A stretch of 64,000 nt of DNA from NCBI RefSeq assembly GCF_001552135.1, contig NZ_BCQP01000004.1, positions 186,001 to 250,000 on the forward strand, written 5' to 3'. Each line of letters opens with the position of its first letter. Within the stretch, counting starts at the first letter, position 1. This document shows, in pieces, positions 17,517 to 24,888 of this stretch. The position numbers and the translations under genes were made by a program. Below the pieces are notes generated by a model, which saw nothing but the letters and a program-made list of their open reading frames with translations, was not told the origin of the DNA and ran no database searches. This stretch comes from Actinomadura chibensis NBRC 106107 (GTDB lineage Bacteria; Actinomycetota; Actinomycetes; Streptosporangiales; Streptosporangiaceae).

Positions 17517-17845
17517 CCGTCCTTCGCCGGCCGTCCGAAATTCGCCGCCGGACCGGTGAACGCGCCGCGGCGCCCGCGCGTACCGCTGATGAGGGCCGAA
17601 CGGCCGCGGGACGGCGTCCGCACGGTTTTTCGCTCCAACCGGCACCCGGGTGGCTCCGGGGGCGTATGCTCCCGGAGTGATCGGGCGGGTTCCCCGGAAC
17701 CCGCCGCGGGGAAAGCGGTGGGAGCGAGCGGGCTCCCGAGCCGCCGCCCCCCATGTCTCAGCGGGACGGCCGCCAGGCGACGAGCCGGGCGGCCCGGAGC
17801 CGACCGGCGTTCGCCGAGCCCTCCGCCTCCTCCACAGGAGAGGGC
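17517..17845. other. 329-base intergenic region and leader of the M23-like gene
   Basis: After the penicillin-binding protein there is a small hairpin (CTCCGGG and CCCGGAG, near 17654-17678) enclosing TATGCT, a likely -10. A transcript starting there would have a leader of about 165 bases. The leader begins with the palindrome listed at 17684-17705. I looked for a c-di-AMP riboswitch, common before wall-hydrolase genes in actinomycetes, and did not find its conserved blocks. Confidence 0.4.
17684..17705. repeat. 10-bp palindrome in the M23-like gene leader
   Basis: GGCGGGTTCC and GGAACCCGCC flank two bases. The near-zero spacer makes it more like a protein-binding palindrome than a stable RNA hairpin, although the ends could still form a terminator for the upstream gene. 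Confidence 0.4.
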
Positions 17846-19726
17846 ATGGCGCGACGCGATTTCGGGCATGCGTCCCGGCGGAACACGCATGCTTCACCGT
17901 GGGCGGAGACGCCCGCGCGCCCCTCGTCGAGACCCGAGCCCCCGCGGGGGCCCCGGTCGGAGGAGCCGCAGTGGCCCGAGGGGTCCTGGTGGTCCGAGCA
18001 GCCGGACTGGTCCGAGCGCGGCCGGAGGTCGGCGCGCCGCGAGCCGACCCGGCGCGACATCAAACGGCACGAGCAGCGCGGGCGCGGCCGGCAGGCGCGT
18101 GACGAGGACCGGCCGCGCACCCCCTGGCCCGGCCCGGCGCCGGGCGCGGGGCCGGGTGAGCCGTCCGACGACCGGTTCGGCGCGCGCAACCGCCCCCCGT
18201 CCGGCGGCGGCGCCGGGACGCGGCGCTTCGACGCCCGCACGCCCCAGCCCCAGCCCCCGTCACCGCCCACGCCGCCTCCCGCCCCGCCGAGGGCCCGGCC
18301 CGCCGCCGCGTTCGACGCGCGCGCCGCGGGCGCGGGCCCCCGGCCGGACCGTTCCCGCGAGTTCCCCCAGCGCGGACGCTCCCGGCGGCGGCCCGAACGC
18401 TGGACGCAAGAGCGGCGGGCCCGCTCCGCGCAGCCCGCCCCCGGACGGCCCGCCCGCCGGACGGCGGCGGCGCGGCCCGGCCCGAAGGCGAGGCCGCGGC
18501 GCGGGAGGCGGCCCGCCGACCGGATGGGGATCGGCGCGATCGTGCTGTCCACCGCCGTCGGGCTGTCCCTGCTCGGCATCGCCGAACGCGCGCTGCTGGA
18601 CGGCGCGCCGGTCGGCGACGCGTCCGGCACGGTCGGCTCGCAGCGCGCGATCCCCCCGGCGCGGCGCGGCGGCGTCCCGGCCCGGCCGCCCCGGCAGTCG
18701 CCGCGGCCCGGGCAGAACGGGACGCCCGCGACGCCCGCCGCGCCCGACCTGAAGGTCCTCGCCGCGCGGGTGCGCGAGCTGACGCTGGCGCAGCGCGGCG
18801 CCGCCGCCCGGCAGGCGTACGGCGCGGCGCCCACCGCCGCCCCGGTCGTCGGCGCCACCCACACGAGCGCGGACAGGACCTGGGTGCTCGGGACGACCGC
18901 GATCCCCGTCCCCGACACGAGCACCGCGAACCCCGAGGTCGCCTTCTACGCCGCCCGCTGGACGGGACGCGAGTGGCAGGTCGGCCTCTCCGGCGCCCGC
19001 GTCTTCGACGGCCTGCTCAGGACGGCCCCGCCCGGCGTCATGCCCGCCGCCGAGACGGCCGCCCTGCGCCGGTACGCGGCGCTCACCGCGCAGCAGGCCA
19101 CCGCGCTCGTCAACGGGACGCGGACCGGCGACAGGCTGATGCTGCCGTGGAAGGTCGGCGACTCGTGGTCGATGACGACCGCCGACGACACCGGGTCCGC
19201 GCGCCCGCTCGGGTCGCTGGCGTTCGCGGGCGGGGACGGCCGCGTCCTCGCCGCGGGCGCCGGGCGCCTCTACCGGTTCTGCGCCGACTCCGCCGGACGC
19301 GCCATGGCCGTCGTGATCCACCCGAGCGGCGTCGCCACCACCTACTACCACCTGCGGACCGGGCCGAAGCCCGGCGACGGCGCCGCCGTGCGGCAGGGCG
19401 CGCCGCTCGGCCGCACCGGCACCGACCGGCCGTGCGGCGGGGCCGCCGCGCCCGACGCCGACGTCGCGTTCGGCGTGCGCCGCGCGCTCGGACCGGTCCC
19501 GCTGGACGGCGCGCGGCTCGGCGGCTGGACGTTCCGGGAGCGGGCCAAGCCCCTCCTCGGCTTCGCCGAGCGCGGCGTCCTCCAGGTGCTGCCGGGGGCG
19601 CTGCTCGCCAACCTCGGACCGGTCCCCCCGGCCGAGGACGACCCGCCGCCGGCCCCGCCGACCCCCGGCGCCGAGCCGAAGGGCGGCGCGGGACCGGCCG
19701 CCGACCCGGCGGCCGGGGCCAACTAG
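17846..19726 (+). CDS. membrane-anchored M23/LasA-like protein lacking metal ligands
   Basis: A 626-residue protein. Residues 1-225 are a Pro/Arg/Gly-rich, apparently disordered cytoplasmic segment with WPEGSWW. One helix follows (about 228-247), then an outside part with a proline-rich linker and, from about residue 435, a LasA/LytM-like M23 fold (GDGRVLAAGAGRLYRFC, TTYYHLRTG, GRTGT). The pattern normally gives a zinc endopeptidase of peptidoglycan cross-bridges. Here the Asp of S-L-D-F is Ala459, the H-x-H motif is Asp539-Val-Ala541 and the first His is missing; only His502 remains. I infer a non-catalytic wall-binding or activator role. ATG 17846 is set by AGGAGAGG. Confidence 0.7.
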   Translation: MARRDFGHASRRNTHASPWAETPARPSSRPEPPRGPRSEEPQWPEGSWWSEQPDWSERGRRSARREPTRRDIKRHEQRGRGRQARDEDRPRTPWPGPAPGAGPGEPSDDRFGARNRPPSGGGAGTRRFDARTPQPQPPSPPTPPPAPPRARPAAAFDARAAGAGPRPDRSREFPQRGRSRRRPERWTQERRARSAQPAPGRPARRTAAARPGPKARPRRGRRPADRMGIGAIVLSTAVGLSLLGIAERALLDGAPVGDASGTVGSQRAIPPARRGGVPARPPRQSPRPGQNGTPATPAAPDLKVLAARVRELTLAQRGAAARQAYGAAPTAAPVVGATHTSADRTWVLGTTAIPVPDTSTANPEVAFYAARWTGREWQVGLSGARVFDGLLRTAPPGVMPAAETAALRRYAALTAQQATALVNGTRTGDRLMLPWKVGDSWSMTTADDTGSARPLGSLAFAGGDGRVLAAGAGRLYRFCADSAGRAMAVVIHPSGVATTYYHLRTGPKPGDGAAVRQGAPLGRTGTDRPCGGAAAPDADVAFGVRRALGPVPLDGARLGGWTFRERAKPLLGFAERGVLQVLPGALLANLGPVPPAEDDPPPAPPTPGAEPKGGAGPAADPAAGAN

Positions 19727-19742
19727 AAGAGGAGCAGGAGCG

Positions 19743-20597
19743 GTGCGTATCCGCAACAGTGATGATCCCGCGGTGCCCGGCTGGGTGCTGCGCGTGGTGC
19801 TCGTCGGCGCCGTGCTGGTGCTGGCCGGTTCGGCGACCCCGCAGGGCGCCGTCGCGGTCGCGAACGTGCAGTACTTCCTCAACTTCTACGCGGGCGTGTT
19901 CGCGCTCGTCGCCTACACGACGGCCGTGATGAGCGGGCTGCTGGCGACCGAGCGGCTGATCCTGAAGATCCGGCACCGGGTGCTCGCGCAGGCGCTGCAC
20001 CGGGCGTCCGCCGTGGTCGCGACGGCGATGCTGGTCGCGCACGTGACGGTGAAGGTCATGGCGGGGCTCGCGGTGCCCGCGCAGGCGGTCGTCCCGTCGG
20101 CGGGGCCGATCGGGATCGGCACGGTCGCCGCGGACCTGCTGGTGCTCGTGGTGATCACCGGGATGCTGCGGGCCCGGTTCGCGTTCCGCGGCAAGGCGTG
20201 GGTGTGGCGCTCGACGCACGTGCTCGCCTACGTCGCGTGGCCGATGGCGATCGTGCACGGGCTGATCACCGGGCGGCCCGCCGCGCCGTGGGTCGTGCTC
20301 TCCTACGTGATGAGCGTGGTCTTCGTCGTGCTGGCGCTGATCACCCGGCTGATCGTGGTGGTGAAGCCGCGGGACGTGCGGGTCGCGGGCGAGGGGTTCG
20401 GCGCGTACGGCCGCCCGGACGGCGCGGGCCGCGCCCGGGACCGGCGCGCCATGGCCGCCCGCGACCACGAGGAGGGGCGCGCCGCCGCGATGGCCCGCGC
20501 CCGCGCGGCGGGCGACTTCTCCGACCCGCGCGGCACCGTCTCCGACCCGAGGGGGATGCCCCTGGCGGGCGGCGGTGACGCCGAGGTCCCGCGATGA
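19743..20597 (+). CDS. ferric-reductase-like / cytochrome b transmembrane protein
   Basis: A 284-residue membrane protein with about six helices. Histidines in ALHRASAVV, LVAHVTVKV, STHVLAYVA and AIVHGLITG occupy the positions of a bis-heme b four-helix core, as in ferric reductase and NADPH-oxidase-like proteins. It has no flavin or NAD domain; the hydrophilic C-terminal tail (after about residue 205) is cytoplasmic. The downstream gene overlaps it by four bases and supplies an NADH/FMN/iron-sulfur module, so the pair could move electrons from NADH to an acceptor in or across the membrane. GTG start with AGAAGAGGAGCAG upstream. Confidence 0.75.
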   Translation: MRIRNSDDPAVPGWVLRVVLVGAVLVLAGSATPQGAVAVANVQYFLNFYAGVFALVAYTTAVMSGLLATERLILKIRHRVLAQALHRASAVVATAMLVAHVTVKVMAGLAVPAQAVVPSAGPIGIGTVAADLLVLVVITGMLRARFAFRGKAWVWRSTHVLAYVAWPMAIVHGLITGRPAAPWVVLSYVMSVVFVVLALITRLIVVVKPRDVRVAGEGFGAYGRPDGAGRARDRRAMAARDHEEGRAAAMARARAAGDFSDPRGTVSDPRGMPLAGGGDAEVPR

Positions 20598-22084
20598 GCC
20601 GGGCCGTCACGGTCTCCGGGATCGGCGGGCCCCGGCTGACGCTCGGGTTCGACCGGTTCGACCGGCTGGACCTCGACCGGCACCTCGCCGTGCACGGCCG
20701 GCTCCGCGCCCCCGACCTGGACGACCTCGTCCGCATGGCGGAGCAGGTCGACCTGCGCGGGCGCGGCGGCGCGGGGTTCCCGTTCGCCCGCAAGCTGATG
20801 GCCGTGGCGGCGCGGGTGAAGTACCCGACGACCGACCCGCCGCCGCTGCTGCCCGGCGAGAAGAGCGACTCGCGCGGCTCCGCCGAGGACGTCGTCGTCG
20901 TGGTGAACGGCGCCGAGGGCGAGCCCGGCAGCGCCAAGGACAAGGTGCTGCTCGGCCGGGCGCCGCACCTCGTCCTCGACGGGGCGCAGATCGCGGCGTC
21001 CGCGCTCGGCACGCAGCGGATCGTGGTCGCGGTCGAGGACGACGAGGCCGCCCGCTCGGTCCGCGCGGCGATCAGCGAGCGGCGGATGCCGGCCCGGATC
21101 GTCCGGCTGACCGAGCGGTTCATCTCCGGGGAGAGCGGCGCGGTGGTCCGCGCGATCAACGGGGAGACGCCGATCCCGCCGGGGGTGAAGGTCCGCGCGT
21201 CGGAGTCCGGGGTGGACGGCTGCCCGACGCTGCTGTCCAACACCGAGACGTTCGCGCAGCTCGCCGTGCTGGTGTCGCTCGGCCCCGACCTGTACGCCTC
21301 GGCCGGGACCGAGGACGAGCCCGGCACCACCCTGCTCACCGTCGGCGGCACGCAGGTCGTGGAGGCGCCGCTCGGCACGCCGCTGCCCGCCGTCCTCGAC
21401 CAGTGCGGGGCGGACCCGTCGCCGGGCGTCCTCGTCGGCGGCTACCACGGGATGTGGCTCGACGCGGCCGGGGTGTCGCGCGCCGTCCTGTCGCGCGCGG
21501 GGATGCGCCGCGTCGGCGGGACGGTCGGCGCCGGCATCATCCTGCCGCTCACCCGGGGCACCTGCCCGCTCGGCGAGGTCACCCGGATCGCCGCGTACAT
21601 GGCCGCGCAGTCCGCCGGGCAGTGCGGGCCGTGCCGGCTCGGGCTGCCCGACGTCGTCCGGTCGCTGAACGCGCTTACCGAGGGGGCCGGGACGGTCGAG
21701 GACGTCCGCCGCGCCGCGGGCGTCGGGCGCGGCCGGGGCGCCTGCACCCACCCGGACGGGACGGCCCGGTTCGTCCTGTCCGCGATGGAGGCGTTCGGCG
21801 CGGACATCGACGCGCACCGCTGGGGCGGCGGCTGCGGCCTGTCGACCTACGGGGTGCTGCCGCTGCCGGTGCCGGACGGCACGGAGGTGCGGGTCGCGAT
21901 CGACTGGAGCCGCTGCGACGGGCACGGGCTGTGCGCCTACCTCGTCCCGGAGCTGATCCAGCTCGACCGGCACGGCTTCCCCGTGGTGCTCGGCACGGAC
22001 GTTCCGGCGTGGCTGGAGAAGGACGTGCAGAAGGCCGTCGCGATGTGCCCGGCACTGGCGCTGCGCGTGGTCGGAGGAGTCTGA
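20594..22084 (+). CDS. NuoF-like NADH oxidoreductase with C-terminal ferredoxin domain
   Basis: A 496-residue protein with the NADH/FMN fold of complex I subunit NuoF: GRGGAGFPFARKL, NGAEGEPGSAKDK, FISGESGAVVRAIN and NTETFAQL, then an SLBB-like part. In the iron-sulfur region, Cys344, Cys347 and Cys384 are kept, but the first canonical cysteine is Ala341 (SAGQCGPC). The last about 65 residues are a small ferredoxin, Cys441-x2-His444-x2-Cys447 and Cys485-Pro, likely 3Fe-4S. It overlaps the heme membrane gene by ATGA. I infer electron flow NADH to FMN to clusters to heme; the final acceptor is unknown. Confidence 0.8.
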   Translation: MSRAVTVSGIGGPRLTLGFDRFDRLDLDRHLAVHGRLRAPDLDDLVRMAEQVDLRGRGGAGFPFARKLMAVAARVKYPTTDPPPLLPGEKSDSRGSAEDVVVVVNGAEGEPGSAKDKVLLGRAPHLVLDGAQIAASALGTQRIVVAVEDDEAARSVRAAISERRMPARIVRLTERFISGESGAVVRAINGETPIPPGVKVRASESGVDGCPTLLSNTETFAQLAVLVSLGPDLYASAGTEDEPGTTLLTVGGTQVVEAPLGTPLPAVLDQCGADPSPGVLVGGYHGMWLDAAGVSRAVLSRAGMRRVGGTVGAGIILPLTRGTCPLGEVTRIAAYMAAQSAGQCGPCRLGLPDVVRSLNALTEGAGTVEDVRRAAGVGRGRGACTHPDGTARFVLSAMEAFGADIDAHRWGGGCGLSTYGVLPLPVPDGTEVRVAIDWSRCDGHGLCAYLVPELIQLDRHGFPVVLGTDVPAWLEKDVQKAVAMCPALALRVVGGV

Positions 22085-22189
22085 GAAAAAGCGCGGGGGG
22101 AGTGAACCCCGGAACCGGTGCGGTGCGTATTGGAGGCCGAACCCGCGCCGTGTCCGTCGAGAGGTCCTCGGAAGGAGGAAGAATTTCCC

Positions 22190-22825
22190 TTGAGGAAATC
22201 CTACGGAATCGCCGAAACGCGCTCGCGCCCGCGCGCCGGCCGGGGACGCGTGGTTCTGGTCGTGCTCGCCGCGGCCGCCGTCGCGGCGGCCTTCGCGGTC
22301 GTCATGAACCCGAACGGGGTGACGGCGAGCAGCGCGGCCAACAACCTGGGCGGCACCGTGAAGACGCGCTGGGGGCCGCTGAGCACCCTGGACCGGCAGT
22401 TGCTCGTCAAGGTGCGGCAGGCGGGCCTGTGGGAGATGCCCGCAGGTCAGCAGGCCCAGCAGCGGGCGGCGACGCCCCGCGTGCGGGAGGTCGGCGAGAT
22501 CATCAACCAGCAGCACCTGCAGCTGGACGCCGACACCCGCGCCACCGCGCAGCGGCTCGGCGTGCTCTTGCCGAGCGAGCCGAACGGGAGCCAGAAGAGC
22601 TGGCTGCGGGAGATGTCCGGCAAATACGGGATCGATTTCGACAAGACGTTCGTGCTGCGGCTGCGCGCCGCGCACGGGCAGGTCTTCACGGTCATCGCGA
22701 AGGTCCGCGCGCAGAGCGAGAACACCGAGATCCGCGCGTTCGCCGAGCGGTGCCTGAAATTCGTCAACACGCACATGTCACTGCTGGAGAGCACCGGCCT
22801 GGTACCCAGGCGCGCCCTGCACTGA
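22190..22825 (+). CDS. DUF4142 domain protein, membrane-anchored
   Basis: A 211-residue protein with one N-terminal helix (about 21-40) and a helical DUF4142 domain outside. The domain shows LLVKVRQAGLWEM, a conserved late histidine pair (NQQHLQLD, NTHMSLL) and RAAHGQVF. DUF4142 has a ferritin-like four-helix look, but no function is established. The start is the rare codon TTG at 22190, chosen because GGAAGGAGGAAG lies at the right distance and translation upstream would add a segment with no family match. It lies 105 bases after the NuoF-like gene. Confidence 0.75.
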   Translation: MRKSYGIAETRSRPRAGRGRVVLVVLAAAAVAAAFAVVMNPNGVTASSAANNLGGTVKTRWGPLSTLDRQLLVKVRQAGLWEMPAGQQAQQRAATPRVREVGEIINQQHLQLDADTRATAQRLGVLLPSEPNGSQKSWLREMSGKYGIDFDKTFVLRLRAAHGQVFTVIAKVRAQSENTEIRAFAERCLKFVNTHMSLLESTGLVPRRALH

Positions 22826-22860
22826 CATCTTTCCCACCCCGCAAAAGGGAGCACCTTTCC

Positions 22861-24066
22861 ATGGGACATAAGAAAAAGGTCTTCGCCGCGCTCATCCCGG
22901 CGGTCGCCCTCGCCACGGCGGTGAGCCAGGCGGCGGCCGGGACCGCGCTCGCGCAGCAGGGCCGGACCCTCCAGGGGCCGGGGCGGCTGACGGCCGCCCC
23001 GTCCGCGGAGCCGCCCGCCGACCCGTCGGCCGGGCCGCCCGCCGACCCGTCCGCGGACCCGTCGGCCGATCCGTCCGCCGACCCTCCGGCGGACCCGTCC
23101 GCCGACCCGTCCGCGCCCCCTCAGGACCCAGGCGGGGGCGGGCAGGCGGGCGGCGCGCCGCCGCCCGCGCGGAGCCAGGTGAAGCAGGGGCCGCGCCGCG
23201 ACCAGTTCGTCGACATCCGGCGGGCCCCGCGCGTGCAGACGCCGCGCGCCTCCCGGGGCGGGTCGACCGGCGTGTTCTCGGTCAACTGCGGGACGAACGA
23301 GGGCCAGGCGCACAGCAACCCGGACAACGTCGTCGCCGCGCCCGGCGTCGTGAACGGCGCGCACCACATCCACGACTACGTCGGCAACCTCGACACCGAC
23401 GCGTTCTCCACCGACGAGACCCTCGCCGCCGCCGGGACGACCTGCACCAACGGCGACAAGTCGACGTACTTCTGGCCGGTGCTGCGGCTGCGCTCGGGCC
23501 AGGACGACTCCGAGCGCGCCGGGCAGAGCAAGATCGACGGGAACGTCGGCAGCGTCGTCGAGCCGTCCTCGGTGAAGCTCCAGTTCCTCGGGAACGCGCG
23601 CGCGAAGGTGCGGGCGATGCCGCAGTTCCTGCGGATGGCGACCGGCGACGCGAAGTCCGCGACGAACGGACTCGCCAACGCGAACGCGCTGTGGTCGTGC
23701 AGCGGGTTCCAGAGCCGGGGCTTCACCGACAAGTACCCGCTCTGCCCGCGCGGCAGCCAGGTGCTGCGCGTGCTGAACTTCGCGGGCTGCTGGGACGGTC
23801 AGAACACCGACAGCGCCAACCACCGCACGCACGTCTCCTTCGCCGACAAGAGGACGGGCCAGTGCCCGCAGGGGACGGTCGCCATCCCGCAGTTGCGGAT
23901 GACGCTCAGCTACCGGGTGCCCGCGCGGGCGCTGGCGTTCGCGCTCGACTCGTTCCCCGAGCAGGGGCACGACCCGGTGACCGACCACGGCGACTTCATC
24001 AACGTGATGGGGCAGCGGCTGATGCGGCAGGCCGTCACCGCGATCAACTCCGGCCGCCGCCGCTGA
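22861..24066 (+). CDS. secreted DUF1996 protein with Pro-Ala-Asp-Ser repeat linker
   Basis: A 401-residue exported protein. Residues 1-30 are a signal peptide with AAAGTALA before the cleavage site. Residues about 44-85 are a degenerate ADPS/PADPS repeat, a flexible linker. The DUF1996 domain then follows: FSVNCGTNEGQAHSNPDN, APGVVNGAHHIHDYVG, STYFWPVLRL, NFAGCWDGQNTDSANHRTH. The histidine-rich motifs could bind metal, and the even set of cysteines suggests disulfides. The domain is widespread in actinomycetes and fungi, without a settled activity. The ATG has GGGAG upstream. A pair of strong hairpins follows. Confidence 0.85.
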   Translation: MGHKKKVFAALIPAVALATAVSQAAAGTALAQQGRTLQGPGRLTAAPSAEPPADPSAGPPADPSADPSADPSADPPADPSADPSAPPQDPGGGGQAGGAPPPARSQVKQGPRRDQFVDIRRAPRVQTPRASRGGSTGVFSVNCGTNEGQAHSNPDNVVAAPGVVNGAHHIHDYVGNLDTDAFSTDETLAAAGTTCTNGDKSTYFWPVLRLRSGQDDSERAGQSKIDGNVGSVVEPSSVKLQFLGNARAKVRAMPQFLRMATGDAKSATNGLANANALWSCSGFQSRGFTDKYPLCPRGSQVLRVLNFAGCWDGQNTDSANHRTHVSFADKRTGQCPQGTVAIPQLRMTLSYRVPARALAFALDSFPEQGHDPVTDHGDFINVMGQRLMRQAVTAINSGRRR

Positions 24067-24070
24067 GCGC

Positions 24071-24087
24071 GTCCGGGAGGCCCGGAC
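24071..24087 (+). terminator. small terminator hairpin after the DUF1996 gene
   Basis: GTCCGGG and CCCGGAC form a 7-bp stem with loop AGG, four bases after the stop codon. It is followed 23 bases later by a much larger hairpin. Confidence 0.4.
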
Positions 24088-24110
24088 CGTCCGGGGGCGA
24101 CCCGGTATGC

Positions 24111-24161
24111 GCGGCCGGCGCGGGCGCCGCCGGTGGTCGCGGCGGCGCCCGCACCGGCCGC
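24111..24161. terminator. large hairpin between the DUF1996 and SDR genes
   Basis: Arms 24111-24131 and 24141-24161 pair at 20 of 21 positions with a 9-base loop. All but a few pairs are G-C. Its place between two genes on the same strand, just before a -10 box, fits a terminator. Confidence 0.6.
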
Positions 24162-24191
24162 GTCGGCGCGACGCGGGGGCGCCGGGGTCCC

Positions 24192-24197
24192 TACGAT
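24192..24197 (+). promoter_or_regulatory. -10 box of a leaderless start (SDR gene)
   Basis: TACGAT ends six bases before the ATG at 24204; no ribosome site is visible, so the mRNA probably begins at the start codon. Confidence 0.5.
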
Positions 24198-24203
24198 CGC
24201 GGT

Positions 24204-24878
24204 ATGGACATCGTGATCGCGGGCGGGCACGGCAAGATCGCGCTGCGGCTCTCCCGGCTGCTGGCGGCGCGCGGGGACGCGGTGCGGAGCATCGTCCGCA
24301 ACCCCGCCCACGCGGGGGACGTGCGGGACGCGGGCGCCGTCCCGGTCGTGTGCGACCTGGAGACGGCCGACGCCGGCGAGGTCGCCGAGCACGCGACCGG
24401 CGCGGACGCGGTCGTGTTCGCCGCGGGCGCCGGGCCCGGCAGCGGCGCCGCCCGCAAGGACACCGTCGACCGCGGCGCGTCGGTGCTGATGGCGGACGCC
24501 GCCGAGCGCGCGGGCGTGCGCGGCTTCGTGCAGATCTCCGCGATGGGCGCGGGCGAGCCGCCCGCCCCGGGCCGCGACGACGTCTGGGCCGCCTACATCC
24601 GCGCCAAGGGCGAGGCCGAGGACGACCTGCGCCGCCGCGACGCGCTCGACTGGCTGATCCTGCGCCCCGGGCGGCTCACCGACGACCCGCCCACCGGGCT
24701 CGTCACGCTCGCGGAGCCGCCCGCCGGGCGCGACGTGGTGACCCGCGGCGACGTGGCGGCGGTGATCGTGGCGCTGCTCGACGCCGACGACGTCCGCCGC
24801 CGGACGCTCGACCTGCTGAACGGCCCGACCCGGATCGAGGACGCGGTCGCCGCGCTCCGCCCCGCCCTCGGCGCCTGA
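24204..24878 (+). CDS. NAD(P)-binding oxidoreductase (atypical SDR)
   Basis: A 224-residue Rossmann protein of the NAD(P)H-binding, NmrA/SDR_a5-like group. MDIVIAGGHGKIALRLSRLLA holds the glycine-rich nucleotide loop, AVVFAAGAG is strand four, and FVQISAMGA is the active-site strand. It lacks a full classical Tyr-x3-Lys (YIRAKGEAE gives a Tyr/Lys pair), so it may be a redox sensor or an isomerase-like enzyme. The ATG lies six bases after TACGAT. It converges on the acyl-CoA ligase gene with a 10-base gap. Confidence 0.82.
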   Translation: MDIVIAGGHGKIALRLSRLLAARGDAVRSIVRNPAHAGDVRDAGAVPVVCDLETADAGEVAEHATGADAVVFAAGAGPGSGAARKDTVDRGASVLMADAAERAGVRGFVQISAMGAGEPPAPGRDDVWAAYIRAKGEAEDDLRRRDALDWLILRPGRLTDDPPTGLVTLAEPPAGRDVVTRGDVAAVIVALLDADDVRRRTLDLLNGPTRIEDAVAALRPALGA

Positions 24879-24888
24879 CCCCGGGAGC

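Noticed and set aside
17600..17845. c-di-AMP (ydaO-type) riboswitch before the M23-like gene
   Set aside because: The context is right, but the conserved blocks of the aptamer could not be found on either strand; only an unrelated palindrome and GC-rich hairpins are visible.
20575..24066. A 1163-codon frame joining the NuoF-like, DUF4142 and DUF1996 regions
   Set aside because: Only the last 401 codons (from 22861) are real, with signal peptide and ribosome site. The upstream part is out of frame with two well-supported genes.
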